Notes: generated from the letters alone by a model not told the origin. A stretch of 64,000 nt of DNA from Hyperoodon ampullatus (GCA_949752795.1 CATKHW010000013.1:124001-188000), one strand, 5' to 3'. Positions 12,305-24,479 are shown, counted from the first letter of the stretch. Translations and numbers: made by a program.

Positions 12305-14042
12305 TTGGGAAAACTGAAAAACAATAAGACAGAGCCACCCCACAATTTAGGGCTGCACTGCTTACAAGGACCTCAACTTGGGTACACCTTAAATATCCCA
12401 GGAAATATAAAAATGGTTCAAAAAATTGTGGTACTTACGTACGATGGAATATCCCTCAGCCATGAAATCAATGTCATAAGACCAGTAGCAGCAAACTGGG
12501 TGGATTCAGGTACGATGATTCTAAGTGAAATAAGTCACACAGAAAAAGAAACTTATCATAAGACATCACTTATGAAGATCCTGTAAACATGGCTACACTT
12601 GAACTGAGTTAGGAAAGAGAAGAGTGTCTCACATTTAGAAAACACTCTTATGCCTGCTTAAGGGGGAAGGAGAGGTGGGGTGATGCATAAAACCAGAGTT
12701 TGATATAAGCACAGGTACCGTTCCAAAAACCAACTATGGAATAGACAGGACCTACACCTTCCTCAGTGAAAGGGACTCAAAACGCCATATTTCCTGCAGA
12801 GGAATATATCTGACTACTAAGAATCTTAAAACCTTTGTATTGATATGTCTCCGTAAGGGAATCAAGTGTGTCTAGACTGGCATAAACATGGCAGCGAGAA
12901 TCAGCTGAAACCCACTATAAAAAGGAATTTCAAAAACAAAACAAAAAACTGGGAATTTCTTTACAATTCCTTCAGGGTCTCTGATGAAACCTGGAATGAC
13001 CCTATCTACAACGACAGCTGGATGTGGCATAAGGCTGGACACTTGGGACTGAGAGGATTGGTGAGATTGGGTGAGCAAATGCAGACCCTTTAAAGCAATA
13101 ATGCATGGCACCCATTCTATGGGTCCCAACTCTCCAGGTTGAAGGGAATATTACAACAGTTATAACATGTACGAGAAACCTAGAGAACGGACACACTGTG
13201 AATACGAAAGGTTTCTAAAACTCAACGAATAGTCCCTCTCCTGGTGCTCTGGTTTGACTGTCCATCTGCTTTACTATCAATCTCCCAACTTGGAGAGACA
13301 GCCCCTTTAACCTCCTGGTTCGCACAGGTTGCCAATTTGGCAGAGGATGAAAGGGAAGAGGGAGAACCAATGAGAGAGTAGCTGTTAGGCATTTGAAAGG
13401 GCACATATCACTCTAACTTCACGGCAGGAAGAAGAATTAACCAAAGTCTCAGCCCCCCACTGGGAACCAGCATAGGTCCTGAACCAAAATTTTGGACTTG
13501 CGGTCAGCTCACCAAAAACGAGTTGAAAAATGGAGCTCAGGGGCACAGCAATTCACAAACTGGCCGAGTAATAAAGGACAACTATCGTCCAAAAATCTGT
13601 TGAGGGAAGGCAACGAGGCGGACTTGAAAGCGAGGCAGAATAGCAGGAAACAGATTTCAAGAGGTACGTTGGAATCGCCTTTAAAGCACAGGAAGAGGGG
13701 CCCAACTTCGACAATGATGCACTTGGCCAAAAAGGGCGTATGCGTTTTCTCCTGAATATATTCAGGAGAAAACGCATACGCCCATTTTGGCGAAGCAAGC
13801 AAGAGGGCAATGCAAATCTGCACTACAAAGAAGTATCACTTCCCACCGTTCAAAAGGGAAATCCAAATAATGTGTAAAAATCATAAAGGCAAGACAGGCC
13901 CTGGAAAACAGGGAGCCTTTTTATGCTGATGGGCGGTATGTAAATTGCCAACTGACTCTCTGGAGGAGTGCATTGTGTTCCCTAAAACAAATAAAGAACA
14001 GAGCTACAGAGCCAAGGGCACTTCCAGTCTAGGGAATATACC
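12305..14042. repeat. Satellite unit 8 (hybrid of unit 3 and class A)
   Basis: Length 1,738 bp. The left end has the unit 3 markers CTGAAAAACAATAAGAC and GCAAACTGG, whereas the right two thirds have class A markers (CCATTCTATGGG, GCTCTGGTTTGACTGTCC, type III palindrome at 13722-13795). The next unit is class B, as expected after A. This is the product expected from unequal exchange between a unit 3-like and a class A unit. Confidence 0.92.
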
Positions 14043-15782
14043 TTGGGAAAACTGAAAATCAATAAGACAGAGCCACCCCAAAATTTAGGGCTGCACTTCT
14101 TACAAGGACCTCAACTTGGGTACACCTTAAATATCCCAGGAAATATAAAAATGGTTCAAAAAATTGTGGTACTTACGTACGATGGAATATCCCTCAGCCA
14201 TGAAATCAATGTCATAAGACCAGTAGCAGAAAACTGGGTGGATTCAGGTACGATGATTCTAAGTGAAATAAGTCACACAGAAAAAGAAATTTATCATAAG
14301 ATATCACTTATGAAGATCCTGTAAATATGGCTACACTTGAACTGAGTTAGGAAAGAGAAGAGTGTCTCACATTTAGAAAACACTCTTATGCCTGCTTAAG
14401 GGGGAAGGAGAGGTGGGGTGATGCATAAAACCAGAGTTTGATATAAGCACAGGTACCGTTCCCAAAACCAACTATGGAATAGAAAAGACCTACACCTTCC
14501 TCAGTGAAAGGGACTCAAAACGCCATATTTCCCGCAGAGGAATATATCTGACTAGTAAGAATTTTAAAACCTATGTATTGATATGTCTCCGTAAGGGAAT
14601 CAATTGTGTCTAGACTGGCATAAACATGGCAGCGAGAATCAGCTCAAACCCACTATAAAAAGGAATTTCCAAAACAATACAAAAAAACTGGGAAATTCTT
14701 TACAATTCCTTCAGGGTCTCTGATGAAACCTGGAATGAACCTATGTACAACGGCAGCTGGATGTGGCATAAGGATGGACACTTGGGACTGAGAGGATTGG
14801 TGAGATTGGGTGAGCAAATGCAGACCCTTTAAAGCAATAATGCATGGCACCCATTCCATGGGTCCCAAATCTCCAGGTTGAAGGGAATATTACTACAGCT
14901 ATAACATGTACGGGAAACCTAGGGAACGTACACACTGTGAATACGAAAGGTTTCTAAAACTCAACGAATAGTCCCTCTCCTGGTGCTCCGGTTTGACTTT
15001 CCATCTGCTTTACTATCAACCACCCATCTTGGAGAGACAGCCCCTTTAACCTCCTGGTTCGCACAGGTTTCCAATTTGGCAGAGGATGAAATGGAAGAGG
15101 GAGAACCAATGAGAGAGTAGCTGTTAGGCATTTGGACGGGCACATATCACTCTAACTTCCCGGCAGGAAGAAGAATTAAGCAAAGTATAAGCCCCCCACC
15201 GGGAACCAGCATAGGTCCTGAACTAAAATTTTGGACTTGCGGTCAGCTCACCAAAAACGAGTTGAAAAATGGAGCTCAGGGGCACAGCAATTCACAAACT
15301 GGCTGAGTAATAAAGGACAACTATCATCCAAAAATCTGTTGAGGGAAGGCAACGAGGCGGACTTGAAAGCGAAACAGAATAGCAGGAAACAGATTTCAAG
15401 AGGTACGTTGGAATCGCCTTTAAAGCACAGGAAGAGGGGCCCAACTTCGACAATGATGCACTTGTCCAAAAAGGGCGTATGTCTTTTTTTCCTGAATATA
15501 TACAGGAGAAAACGCATACGCCCTTTTTGGCCAAGCAAGCAAGCGGGCAATGAAAATCTGCACTACACAGAAGTATCACTTCCCACATGCCAAAAGGAAC
15601 ATCCACAAAATGTGTAAAAACTAGAAAGGCAAGACAGGCCCTGGAGAACAGGGCGCCTTGTTATGCTGATGAGAGGGATGTAATTTGCCAACTGCCTCTC
15701 TGGAGGAGTACATTGTGTTCCCTAAAACAAGTAAAGAACAGAGCTACAGAGCCAAGGGCACTTCCAGTCTAGGGAATATACC
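14043..15782. repeat. Satellite unit 9 (class B start, type II' palindrome)
   Basis: Length 1,740 bp. It starts as class B (AGCAGAAAACTGG) and ends with the type II' palindrome (15461-15535, with CTTGTCC). CACCCATCTTGGAG near 15020 and GGATGAAATGGAAG near 15084 are shared with unit 17 only. The frame from 14043 is open. Confidence 0.93.
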
Positions 15783-16033
15783 TTGGGAAAACTGAAAATC
15801 AATAAGACAGAGCCTCCCCACAATTTAGGGCTGCACTGCTTACAAGGACCACAACTTGGGTACACCTTAAATATCCCAGGAAATATAAAAATGGTTCAAA
15901 AAATTGTGGTACTTACGTACGATGGAATATCCCTCAGCCATGAAATCAATGTCATAAGACCAGTAGCAGCAAAATGGGTGGATTCAGGTACGATGATTCT
16001 AAGTGAAATAAGTCACACAAAAAAAGAAACTTA

Positions 16034-16053
16034 TCATAAGATATCACTTATGA
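16034..16053. other. Short dyad TCATAAG/CTTATGA
   Basis: Seven-base arms separated by ATATCA; present in most units near the end of the 93-codon frame. It is decayed in unit 35. Confidence 0.5.
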
Positions 16054-16393
16054 AGATCCTGTAAACATGGCTACACTTGAACTGAGTTAGGAAAGAGAAG
16101 AGTGTCTCACATTTAGAAAACACTCTTATGCCTGCTTAAGGGGGAAGGAGAGGTGGGGTGATGCATAAAACCAGAGTTTGATATAAGCACAGGTACCGTT
16201 CCAAAAACCAACTATGGAATAGACAAGACCTACACCTTCCTCAGTGAAAGGGACTCAAAACGCCATATTTCCCGCAGAGGAATATATCTGACTAGTAAGA
16301 ATCTTAAAACCTTTGTATTGATATGTCTCCATAAGGGAATCAAGTGTGTCTAGACTGGCATAAACATGGCAGCGAGAATCAGCTGAAACCCAC

Positions 16394-16403
16394 TATAAAA
16401 AGG
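16394..16403 (+). promoter_or_regulatory. TATA-box-like motif, one per unit
   Basis: TATAAAAAGG follows CCCAC in nearly every unit and precedes an A-rich stretch. On the same strand an AATAAA hexamer (17049-17054 in this unit) follows about 650 bp later. The pair would be compatible with short polyadenylated satellite transcripts, but both motifs are common by chance in AT-rich DNA. Confidence 0.15.
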
Positions 16404-16588
16404 AATTTCAAAAACAAAACAAAAAAACTGGGAATTTCTTTACAATTCCTTCAGGGTCTCTGATGAAACCTGGAATGACCCTATCTACAACGACAGCTGG
16501 ATGTGGCATAAGGCTGGACACTTGGGACTGAGAGGATTGGTGAGATTGGGTGAGCAAATGCAGACCCTTTAAAGCAATAATGCATGGC

Positions 16589-16603
16589 ACCCATTCTATG
16601 GGT
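16589..16603. other. Short dyad ACCCAT/ATGGGT
   Basis: Six-base arms with a three-base spacer (TCT in class A, TCC in most other units). It is a second short inverted repeat in the middle of the unit. Confidence 0.5.
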
Positions 16604-17142
16604 CCCAACTCTCCAGGTTGAAGGGAATATTACAACAGTTATAACATGTACGAGAAACCTAGAGAACGGACACACTGTGAATACGAAAGGTTTCTAAAAC
16701 TCAACGAATAGTCCCTCTCCTGGTGCTCTGGTTTGACTGTCCATCTGCTTTACTATCAATCTCCCAACTTGGAGAGACAGCCCCTTTAACCTCCTGGTTC
16801 GCACAGGTTGCCAATTTGGCAGAGGATGAAAGGGAAGAGGGAGAACCAATGAGAGAGTAGCTGTTAGGCATTTGAAAGGGCACATATCACTCTAACTTCA
16901 CATCAGGAAGAAGAATTAACCAAAGTCTCAGCCCCCCACTGGGAACCAGCATAGGTCCTGAACCAAAATTTTGGACTTGCGGTCAGCTCACCAAAAACGA
17001 GTTGAAAAATGGAGCTCAGGGGCACAGCAATTCACAAACTGGCCGAGTAATAAAGGACAACTATCGTCCAAAAATCTGTTGAGGGAAGGCAACGAGGCGG
17101 ACTTGAAAGCGAGGCAGAATAGCAGGAAACAGATTTCAAGAG

Positions 17143-17159
17143 GTACGTTGGAATCGCCT
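17143..17159 (+). promoter_or_regulatory. CENP-B-box-like motif (degenerate), one per unit
   Basis: GTACGTTGGAATCGCCT agrees with the mammalian CENP-B box consensus YTTCGTTGGAARCGGGA at 11 of 17 positions, including the CGTTGGAA core and CG at positions 13-14, but lacks T at position 3 and the GGG run. It lies 41 bp before the palindrome. Most units carry this form; AATCACC replaces AATCGCC in units 1, 5, 19, 22, 31 and 33, and unit 35 has GTACTTTGG. Binding is doubtful because essential bases are missing; the match could be chance. Confidence 0.3.
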
Positions 17160-17200
17160 TTAAAGCACAGGAAGAGGGGCCCAACTTCGACAATGATGCA

Positions 17201-17274
17201 CTTGGCCAAAAAGGGCGTATGCGTTTTCTCCTGAATATATTCAGGAGAAAACGCATACGCCCATTTTGGCGAAG
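17201..17274. other. Type III palindrome (right-arm mismatches)
   Basis: Representative of all class A units (4, 8, 10, 12, 14, 18, 21). The right outer arm reads CCCATTTTGGCGAAG, giving two mismatches; the left arm and centre are ancestral in this copy. Confidence 0.9.
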
Positions 17275-17288
17275 CAAGCAAGAGGGCA

Positions 17289-17296
17289 ATGCAAAT
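17289..17296 (+). promoter_or_regulatory. ATGCAAAT octamer beside the palindrome
   Basis: ATGCAAAT is the classical octamer bound by POU-domain factors in vertebrates. It starts 15 bp after the palindrome in units with palindrome types I, III, IV, V and VI. Type II/II' units have ATGAAAAT, and units 1 and 33 have ATGCAAAC. Function is not shown by the sequence. Confidence 0.25.
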
Positions 17297-17521
17297 CTGC
17301 ACTACAAAGAAGTATCACTTCCCACCGTTCAAAAGGGAAATCCACATAATGTGTAAAAATCATAAAGGCAAGACAGGCCCTGGAAAACAGGGAGCCTTTT
17401 TATGCTGATGGGCGGTATGTAAATTGCCAACTGCCTCTCTGGAGGAGTGCATTGTGTTCCCTAAAACAAATAAAGAACAGAGCTACAGAGCCAAGGGCAC
17501 TTCCAGTCTAGGGAATATACC

Positions 17522-19261
17522 TTGGGAAAACTGAAAATCAATAAGACAGAGCCACCCCAAAATTTAGGGCTGCACTGCTTACAAGGACCTCAACTTGGGT
17601 ACACCTTAAATATCCCAGGAAATATAAAAATGGTTCAAAAAATTGTGGTACTTACGTAAGATGGAATATCCCTCAGCCATGAAATCAATGTCATAAGACC
17701 AGTAGCAGAAAACTGGGTGGATTCAGGTACGATGATTCTAAGTGAAATAAGTCACACAGAAAAAGAAATTTATCATAAGATATCACTTATGAAGATCCTG
17801 TAAACATGGCTACACTTGAACTGAGTTAGGAAAGAGAAGAGTGTCTCACATTTAGAAAACACTCTTATGCCTGCTTAAGGGGGAAGGAGAGGTGAGGTGA
17901 TGCATAAAACCAGAGTTTGATATAAGCACAGGTACCGTTCCCAAAACCAACTATGGAATAGAAAAGACCTACACCTTCCTCAGTGAAAGGGACTCAAAAC
18001 CCCATATTTTCCGCAGAGGAATATATCTGACTAGTAAGAATCTTAAAACCTATGTATTGATATGTCTCCGTAAGGGAATCAAGTGTGTCTAGACTGGCAT
18101 AAACATGGCAGCGAGAATCAGCTCAAACCCACTATAAAAAGGAATTTCAAAAACAAAACAAAAAAACTGGGAAATTCTTTACAATTCCTTCAGGGTCTCT
18201 GATGAAACCTGGAATGAACCTATGTACAACGACAGCTGGATGTGGCATAAGGATGGACACTTGGGACTGAGAGGATTGGTGAGATTGGGTGAGCAAATGC
18301 AGACCCTTTAAAGCAATAATGCATGGCACCCATTCCATGGGTCCCAACTCTCCAGGTTGAAGGGAATATTACTACAGTTATAACATGTACGAGAAACCTA
18401 GAGAACGGACACACTGTGAATATGAAAGGTTTCTAAAACTCAACGAATAGTCCCTCTCCTGGTGCTCCGGTTTGACTTTCCATCTGCTTTACTATCAATC
18501 TCCCAACTTGGAGAGACAGCCCCTTTAACCTCCTGGTGCGCACAGGTTTCCAATTTGGCAGAGGATGAAAGGGAAGAGGGAGAACCAATGAGAGAGTAGC
18601 TGTTAAGCATTTGGACGGGCACATATCACTCTAACTTCCCGGCAGGAAGTAGAATTAACCAAAGTCTCAGCAACCCATCGGGAACCAGTATAGGTCCTGA
18701 ACCAAAATTTTGGACTTGCAGTCAGCTCACCATAAACGAGTTGAAAAATGGAGCTCAGGGGCACAGCAATTCACAAACTGGCCGAGTAATAAAGGACAAC
18801 TATCATCCAAAAATCTGTTGAGGGAAAGCAACGAGGCGGACTTGAAAGCGAAACAGAATAGCAGGAAACAGATTTCAAGAGGTACGTTGGAATCGCCTTT
18901 AAAGCACAGGAAGAGGGGCCCAACTTCGACAATGATGCACTTGTCCAAAAAGGGCGTATGTCTTTTTTTCCTGAATATATACAGGAGAAAACGCATACGC
19001 CCTTTTTGGCCAAGCAAGCAAGCGGGCAATGAAAATCTGCACTACACAGAAGTATCACTTCCCACATGCCAAAAGGAACATCCACAAAATGTGTAAAAAC
19101 TAGAAAGGCAAGACAGGCCCTGGAGAACAGGGCGCCTTGTTATGCTGATGAGAGGGATGTAAATTGCCAACTGCCTCTCTGGAGGAGTACATTGTGTTCC
19201 CTAAAACAAGTAAAGAACAGAGCTACAGAGCCAAGGGCACTTCCAGTCTAGGGAATATACC
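17522..19261. repeat. Satellite unit 11 (class B, type II')
   Basis: Length 1,740 bp. By line-by-line reading it is identical to unit 13. TAA at 17657-17659 stops the 93-codon frame. The palindrome is at 18940-19014. Between about 18731 and 18856 unit 5-like and unit 9-like markers alternate. Confidence 0.93.
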
Positions 19262-21000
19262 TTGGGAAAACTGAAAATCAATAAGACAGAGCCACCCCAC
19301 AATTTAGGGCTGCACTGCTTACAAGGACCACAACTTGGGTACACCTTAAATATCCCAGGAAATATAAAAATGGTTCAAAAAATTGTGGTACTTACGTACG
19401 ATGGAATATCCCTCAGCCATGAAATCAATGTCATAAGACCAGTAGCAGCAAAATGGGTGGATTCAGGTACGATGATTCTAAGTGAAATAAGTCACACAGA
19501 AAAAGAAACTTATCATAAGATATCACTTATGAAGATCCTGTAAACATGGCTACACTTGAACTGAGTTAGGAAAGAGAACAGTGTCTCACATTTAGAAAAC
19601 ACTCTTATGCCTGCTTAAGGGGGAAGGAGAGGTGGGGTGATGCATAAAACCAGAGTTTGATATAAGCACAGGTACCGTTCCAAAAACCAACTATGGAATA
19701 GACAAGACCTACACCTTCCTCAGTGAAAGGGACTCAAAACGCCATATTTCCCGCAGAGGAATATATCTGACTAGTAAGAATCTTAAAACCTTTGTATTGA
19801 TATGTCTCCGTAAGGGAATCAAGTGTGTCTAGACTGGCATAAACATGGCAGCGAGAATCAGCTGAAACCCACTATAAAAAGGAATTTCAAAAACAAAACA
19901 AAAAAACTGGGAATTTCTTTACAATTCCTTCAGGGTCTCTGATGAAACCTGGAATGACCCTATCTACAACGACAGCTGGATGTGGCATAAGGCTGGACAC
20001 TTGGGACTGAGAGGATTGGTGAGATTGGGTGAGCAAATGCAGACCCTTTAAAGCAATAATGCATGGCACCCATTCTATGGGTCCCAACTCTCCAGGTTGA
20101 AGGGAATATTACAACAGTTATAACATGTACGAGAAACCTAGAGAACGGACACACTGTGAATACGAAAGGTTTCTAAAACTCAACGAAGAGTCCCTCTCCT
20201 GGTGCTCTGGTTTGACTGTCCATCTGCTTTACTATCAATCTCCCAACTTGGAGAGACAGCCCCTTTAACCTCCTGGTTCGCACAGGTTGCCAATTTGGCA
20301 GAGGATGAAAGGGAAGAGGGAGAACCAATGAGAGAGTAGCTGTTAGGCATTTGAAAGGGCACATATCACTCTAACTTCACGTCAGGAAGAAGAATTAACC
20401 AAAGTCTCAGCCCCGCACTGGGAACCAGCATAGGTCCTGAACCAAAATTTTGGACTTGCGGTCAGCTCACCAAAAACGAGTTGAAAAATGGAGCTCAGGG
20501 GCACAGCAATTCACAAACTGGCCGAGTAATAAAGGACAACTATCGTCCAAAAATCTGTTGAGGGAAGGCAACGAGGCGGACTTGAAAGCGAGGCAGAATA
20601 GCAGGAAACAGATTTCAAGAGGTACGTTGGAATCGCCTTTAAAGCACAGGAAGAGGGGCACAACTTCGACAATGATGCACTTGGCCAAAAAGTGCGTATG
20701 CGTTTTCTCCTGAATATATTCAGGAGAAAACGCATACGCCCATTTTGGCGAAGCAAGCAAGAGGGCAATGCAAATCTGCACTACAAAGAAGTATCACTTC
20801 CCACCGTTCAAAAGGGAAATCCACATAATGTGTAAAAATCATAAAGGCAAGACAGGCCCTGGAAAACAGGGAGCCTTTTTATGCTGATGGGCAGTATGTA
20901 AATTGCCAACTGCCTCTCTGGAGGAGTGCATTGTGTTCCCTAAAACAAATAAAGAACAGAGCTACAGAGCCAAGGGCACTTCCAGTCTAGGGAATATACC
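19262..21000. repeat. Satellite unit 12 (class A)
   Basis: Length 1,739 bp; identical to unit 14 by eye. The type III palindrome (20680-20753) has an extra left-arm mismatch (AGTGCG). CCCCGCACTGGG near 20413 and GGCAGTATG near 20890 mark this copy and unit 14. The frame from 19262 is open. Confidence 0.93.
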
Positions 21001-22740
21001 TTGGGAAAACTGAAAATCAATAAGACAGAGCCACCCCAAAATTTAGGGCTGCACTGCTTACAAGGACCTCAACTTGGGTACACCTTAAATATCCCAGGAA
21101 ATATAAAAATGGTTCAAAAAATTGTGGTACTTACGTAAGATGGAATATCCCTCAGCCATGAAATCAATGTCATAAGACCAGTAGCAGAAAACTGGGTGGA
21201 TTCAGGTACGATGATTCTAAGTGAAATAAGTCACACAGAAAAAGAAATTTATCATAAGATATCACTTATGAAGATCCTGTAAACATGGCTACACTTGAAC
21301 TGAGTTAGGAAAGAGAAGAGTGTCTCACATTTAGAAAACACTCTTATGCCTGCTTAAGGGGGAAGGAGAGGTGAGGTGATGCATAAAACCAGAGTTTGAT
21401 ATAAGCACAGGTACCGTTCCCAAAACCAACTATGGAATAGAAAAGACCTACACCTTCCTCAGTGAAAGGGACTCAAAACCCCATATTTTCCGCAGAGGAA
21501 TATATCTGACTAGTAAGAATCTTAAAACCTATGTATTGATATGTCTCCGTAAGGGAATCAAGTGTGTCTAGACTGGCATAAACATGGCAGCGAGAATCAG
21601 CTCAAACCCACTATAAAAAGGAATTTCAAAAACAAAACAAAAAAACTGGGAAATTCTTTACAATTCCTTCAGGGTCTCTGATGAAACCTGGAATGAACCT
21701 ATGTACAACGACAGCTGGATGTGGCATAAGGATGGACACTTGGGACTGAGAGGATTGGTGAGATTGGGTGAGCAAATGCAGACCCTTTAAAGCAATAATG
21801 CATGGCACCCATTCCATGGGTCCCAACTCTCCAGGTTGAAGGGAATATTACTACAGTTATAACATGTACGAGAAACCTAGAGAACGGACACACTGTGAAT
21901 ATGAAAGGTTTCTAAAACTCAACGAATAGTCCCTCTCCTGGTGCTCCGGTTTGACTTTCCATCTGCTTTACTATCAATCTCCCAACTTGGAGAGACAGCC
22001 CCTTTAACCTCCTGGTGCGCACAGGTTTCCAATTTGGCAGAGGATGAAAGGGAAGAGGGAGAACCAATGAGAGAGTAGCTGTTAAGCATTTGGACGGGCA
22101 CATATCACTCTAACTTCCCGGCAGGAAGTAGAATTAACCAAAGTCTCAGCAACCCATCGGGAACCAGTATAGGTCCTGAACCAAAATTTTGGACTTGCAG
22201 TCAGCTCACCATAAACGAGTTGAAAAATGGAGCTCAGGGGCACAGCAATTCACAAACTGGCCGAGTAATAAAGGACAACTATCATCCAAAAATCTGTTGA
22301 GGGAAAGCAACGAGGCGGACTTGAAAGCGAAACAGAATAGCAGGAAACAGATTTCAAGAGGTACGTTGGAATCGCCTTTAAAGCACAGGAAGAGGGGCCC
22401 AACTTCGACAATGATGCACTTGTCCAAAAAGGGCGTATGTCTTTTTTTCCTGAATATATACAGGAGAAAACGCATACGCCCTTTTTGGCCAAGCAAGCAA
22501 GCGGGCAATGAAAATCTGCACTACACAGAAGTATCACTTCCCACATGCCAAAAGGAACATCCACAAAATGTGTAAAAACTAGAAAGGCAAGACAGGCCCT
22601 GGAGAACAGGGCGCCTTGTTATGCTGATGAGAGGGATGTAAATTGCCAACTGCCTCTCTGGAGGAGTACATTGTGTTCCCTAAAACAAGTAAAGAACAGA
22701 GCTACAGAGCCAAGGGCACTTCCAGTCTAGGGAATATACC
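21001..22740. repeat. Satellite unit 13 (class B, type II')
   Basis: Length 1,740 bp; second copy of unit 11, including the same TAA (21136-21138) in the 93-codon frame and the same palindrome variant (22419-22493). Confidence 0.93.
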
Positions 22741-24479
22741 TTGGGAAAACTGAAAATCAATAAGACAGAGCCACCCCACAATTTAGGGCTGCACTGCTTA
22801 CAAGGACCACAACTTGGGTACACCTTAAATATCCCAGGAAATATAAAAATGGTTCAAAAAATTGTGGTACTTACGTACGATGGAATATCCCTCAGCCATG
22901 AAATCAATGTCATAAGACCAGTAGCAGCAAAATGGGTGGATTCAGGTACGATGATTCTAAGTGAAATAAGTCACACAGAAAAAGAAACTTATCATAAGAT
23001 ATCACTTATGAAGATCCTGTAAACATGGCTACACTTGAACTGAGTTAGGAAAGAGAACAGTGTCTCACATTTAGAAAACACTCTTATGCCTGCTTAAGGG
23101 GGAAGGAGAGGTGGGGTGATGCATAAAACCAGAGTTTGATATAAGCACAGGTACCGTTCCAAAAACCAACTATGGAATAGACAAGACCTACACCTTCCTC
23201 AGTGAAAGGGACTCAAAACGCCATATTTCCCGCAGAGGAATATATCTGACTAGTAAGAATCTTAAAACCTTTGTATTGATATGTCTCCGTAAGGGAATCA
23301 AGTGTGTCTAGACTGGCATAAACATGGCAGCGAGAATCAGCTGAAACCCACTATAAAAAGGAATTTCAAAAACAAAACAAAAAAACTGGGAATTTCTTTA
23401 CAATTCCTTCAGGGTCTCTGATGAAACCTGGAATGACCCTATCTACAACGACAGCTGGATGTGGCATAAGGCTGGACACTTGGGACTGAGAGGATTGGTG
23501 AGATTGGGTGAGCAAATGCAGACCCTTTAAAGCAATAATGCATGGCACCCATTCTATGGGTCCCAACTCTCCAGGTTGAAGGGAATATTACAACAGTTAT
23601 AACATGTACGAGAAACCTAGAGAACGGACACACTGTGAATACGAAAGGTTTCTAAAACTCAACGAAGAGTCCCTCTCCTGGTGCTCTGGTTTGACTGTCC
23701 ATCTGCTTTACTATCAATCTCCCAACTTGGAGAGACAGCCCCTTTAACCTCCTGGTTCGCACAGGTTGCCAATTTGGCAGAGGATGAAAGGGAAGAGGGA
23801 GAACCAATGAGAGAGTAGCTGTTAGGCATTTGAAAGGGCACATATCACTCTAACTTCACGTCAGGAAGAAGAATTAACCAAAGTCTCAGCCCCGCACTGG
23901 GAACCAGCATAGGTCCTGAACCAAAATTTTGGACTTGCGGTCAGCTCACCAAAAACGAGTTGAAAAATGGAGCTCAGGGGCACAGCAATTCACAAACTGG
24001 CCGAGTAATAAAGGACAACTATCGTCCAAAAATCTGTTGAGGGAAGGCAACGAGGCGGACTTGAAAGCGAGGCAGAATAGCAGGAAACAGATTTCAAGAG
24101 GTACGTTGGAATCGCCTTTAAAGCACAGGAAGAGGGGCACAACTTCGACAATGATGCACTTGGCCAAAAAGTGCGTATGCGTTTTCTCCTGAATATATTC
24201 AGGAGAAAACGCATACGCCCATTTTGGCGAAGCAAGCAAGAGGGCAATGCAAATCTGCACTACAAAGAAGTATCACTTCCCACCGTTCAAAAGGGAAATC
24301 CACATAATGTGTAAAAATCATAAAGGCAAGACAGGCCCTGGAAAACAGGGAGCCTTTTTATGCTGATGGGCAGTATGTAAATTGCCAACTGCCTCTCTGG
24401 AGGAGTGCATTGTGTTCCCTAAAACAAATAAAGAACAGAGCTACAGAGCCAAGGGCACTTCCAGTCTAGGGAATATACC
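22741..24479. repeat. Satellite unit 14 (class A)
   Basis: Length 1,739 bp; second copy of unit 12. Palindrome at 24159-24232 (type III). It is followed by a class B unit whose right part is no longer type II', which ends the dimer block. Confidence 0.93.

Larger units (their letters stand above)
15783..17521. repeat. Satellite unit 10 (class A)
   Basis: Length 1,739 bp. It is a class A unit with a type III palindrome (17201-17274, two mismatches). It resembles units 12 and 14 but lacks their AGTGCGTATG change and has private sites (GAGCCTCCCC near 15814, CTCCATAAGG near 16328), so it sits just outside the perfect dimer duplication. Confidence 0.93.

Noticed and set aside
16988..17302. 104-codon frame on the minus strand across the palindrome
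   Set aside because: It overlaps other frames on both strands, its boundaries change with the palindrome type, and it shows no protein-like conservation. It is a by-product of low stop density.
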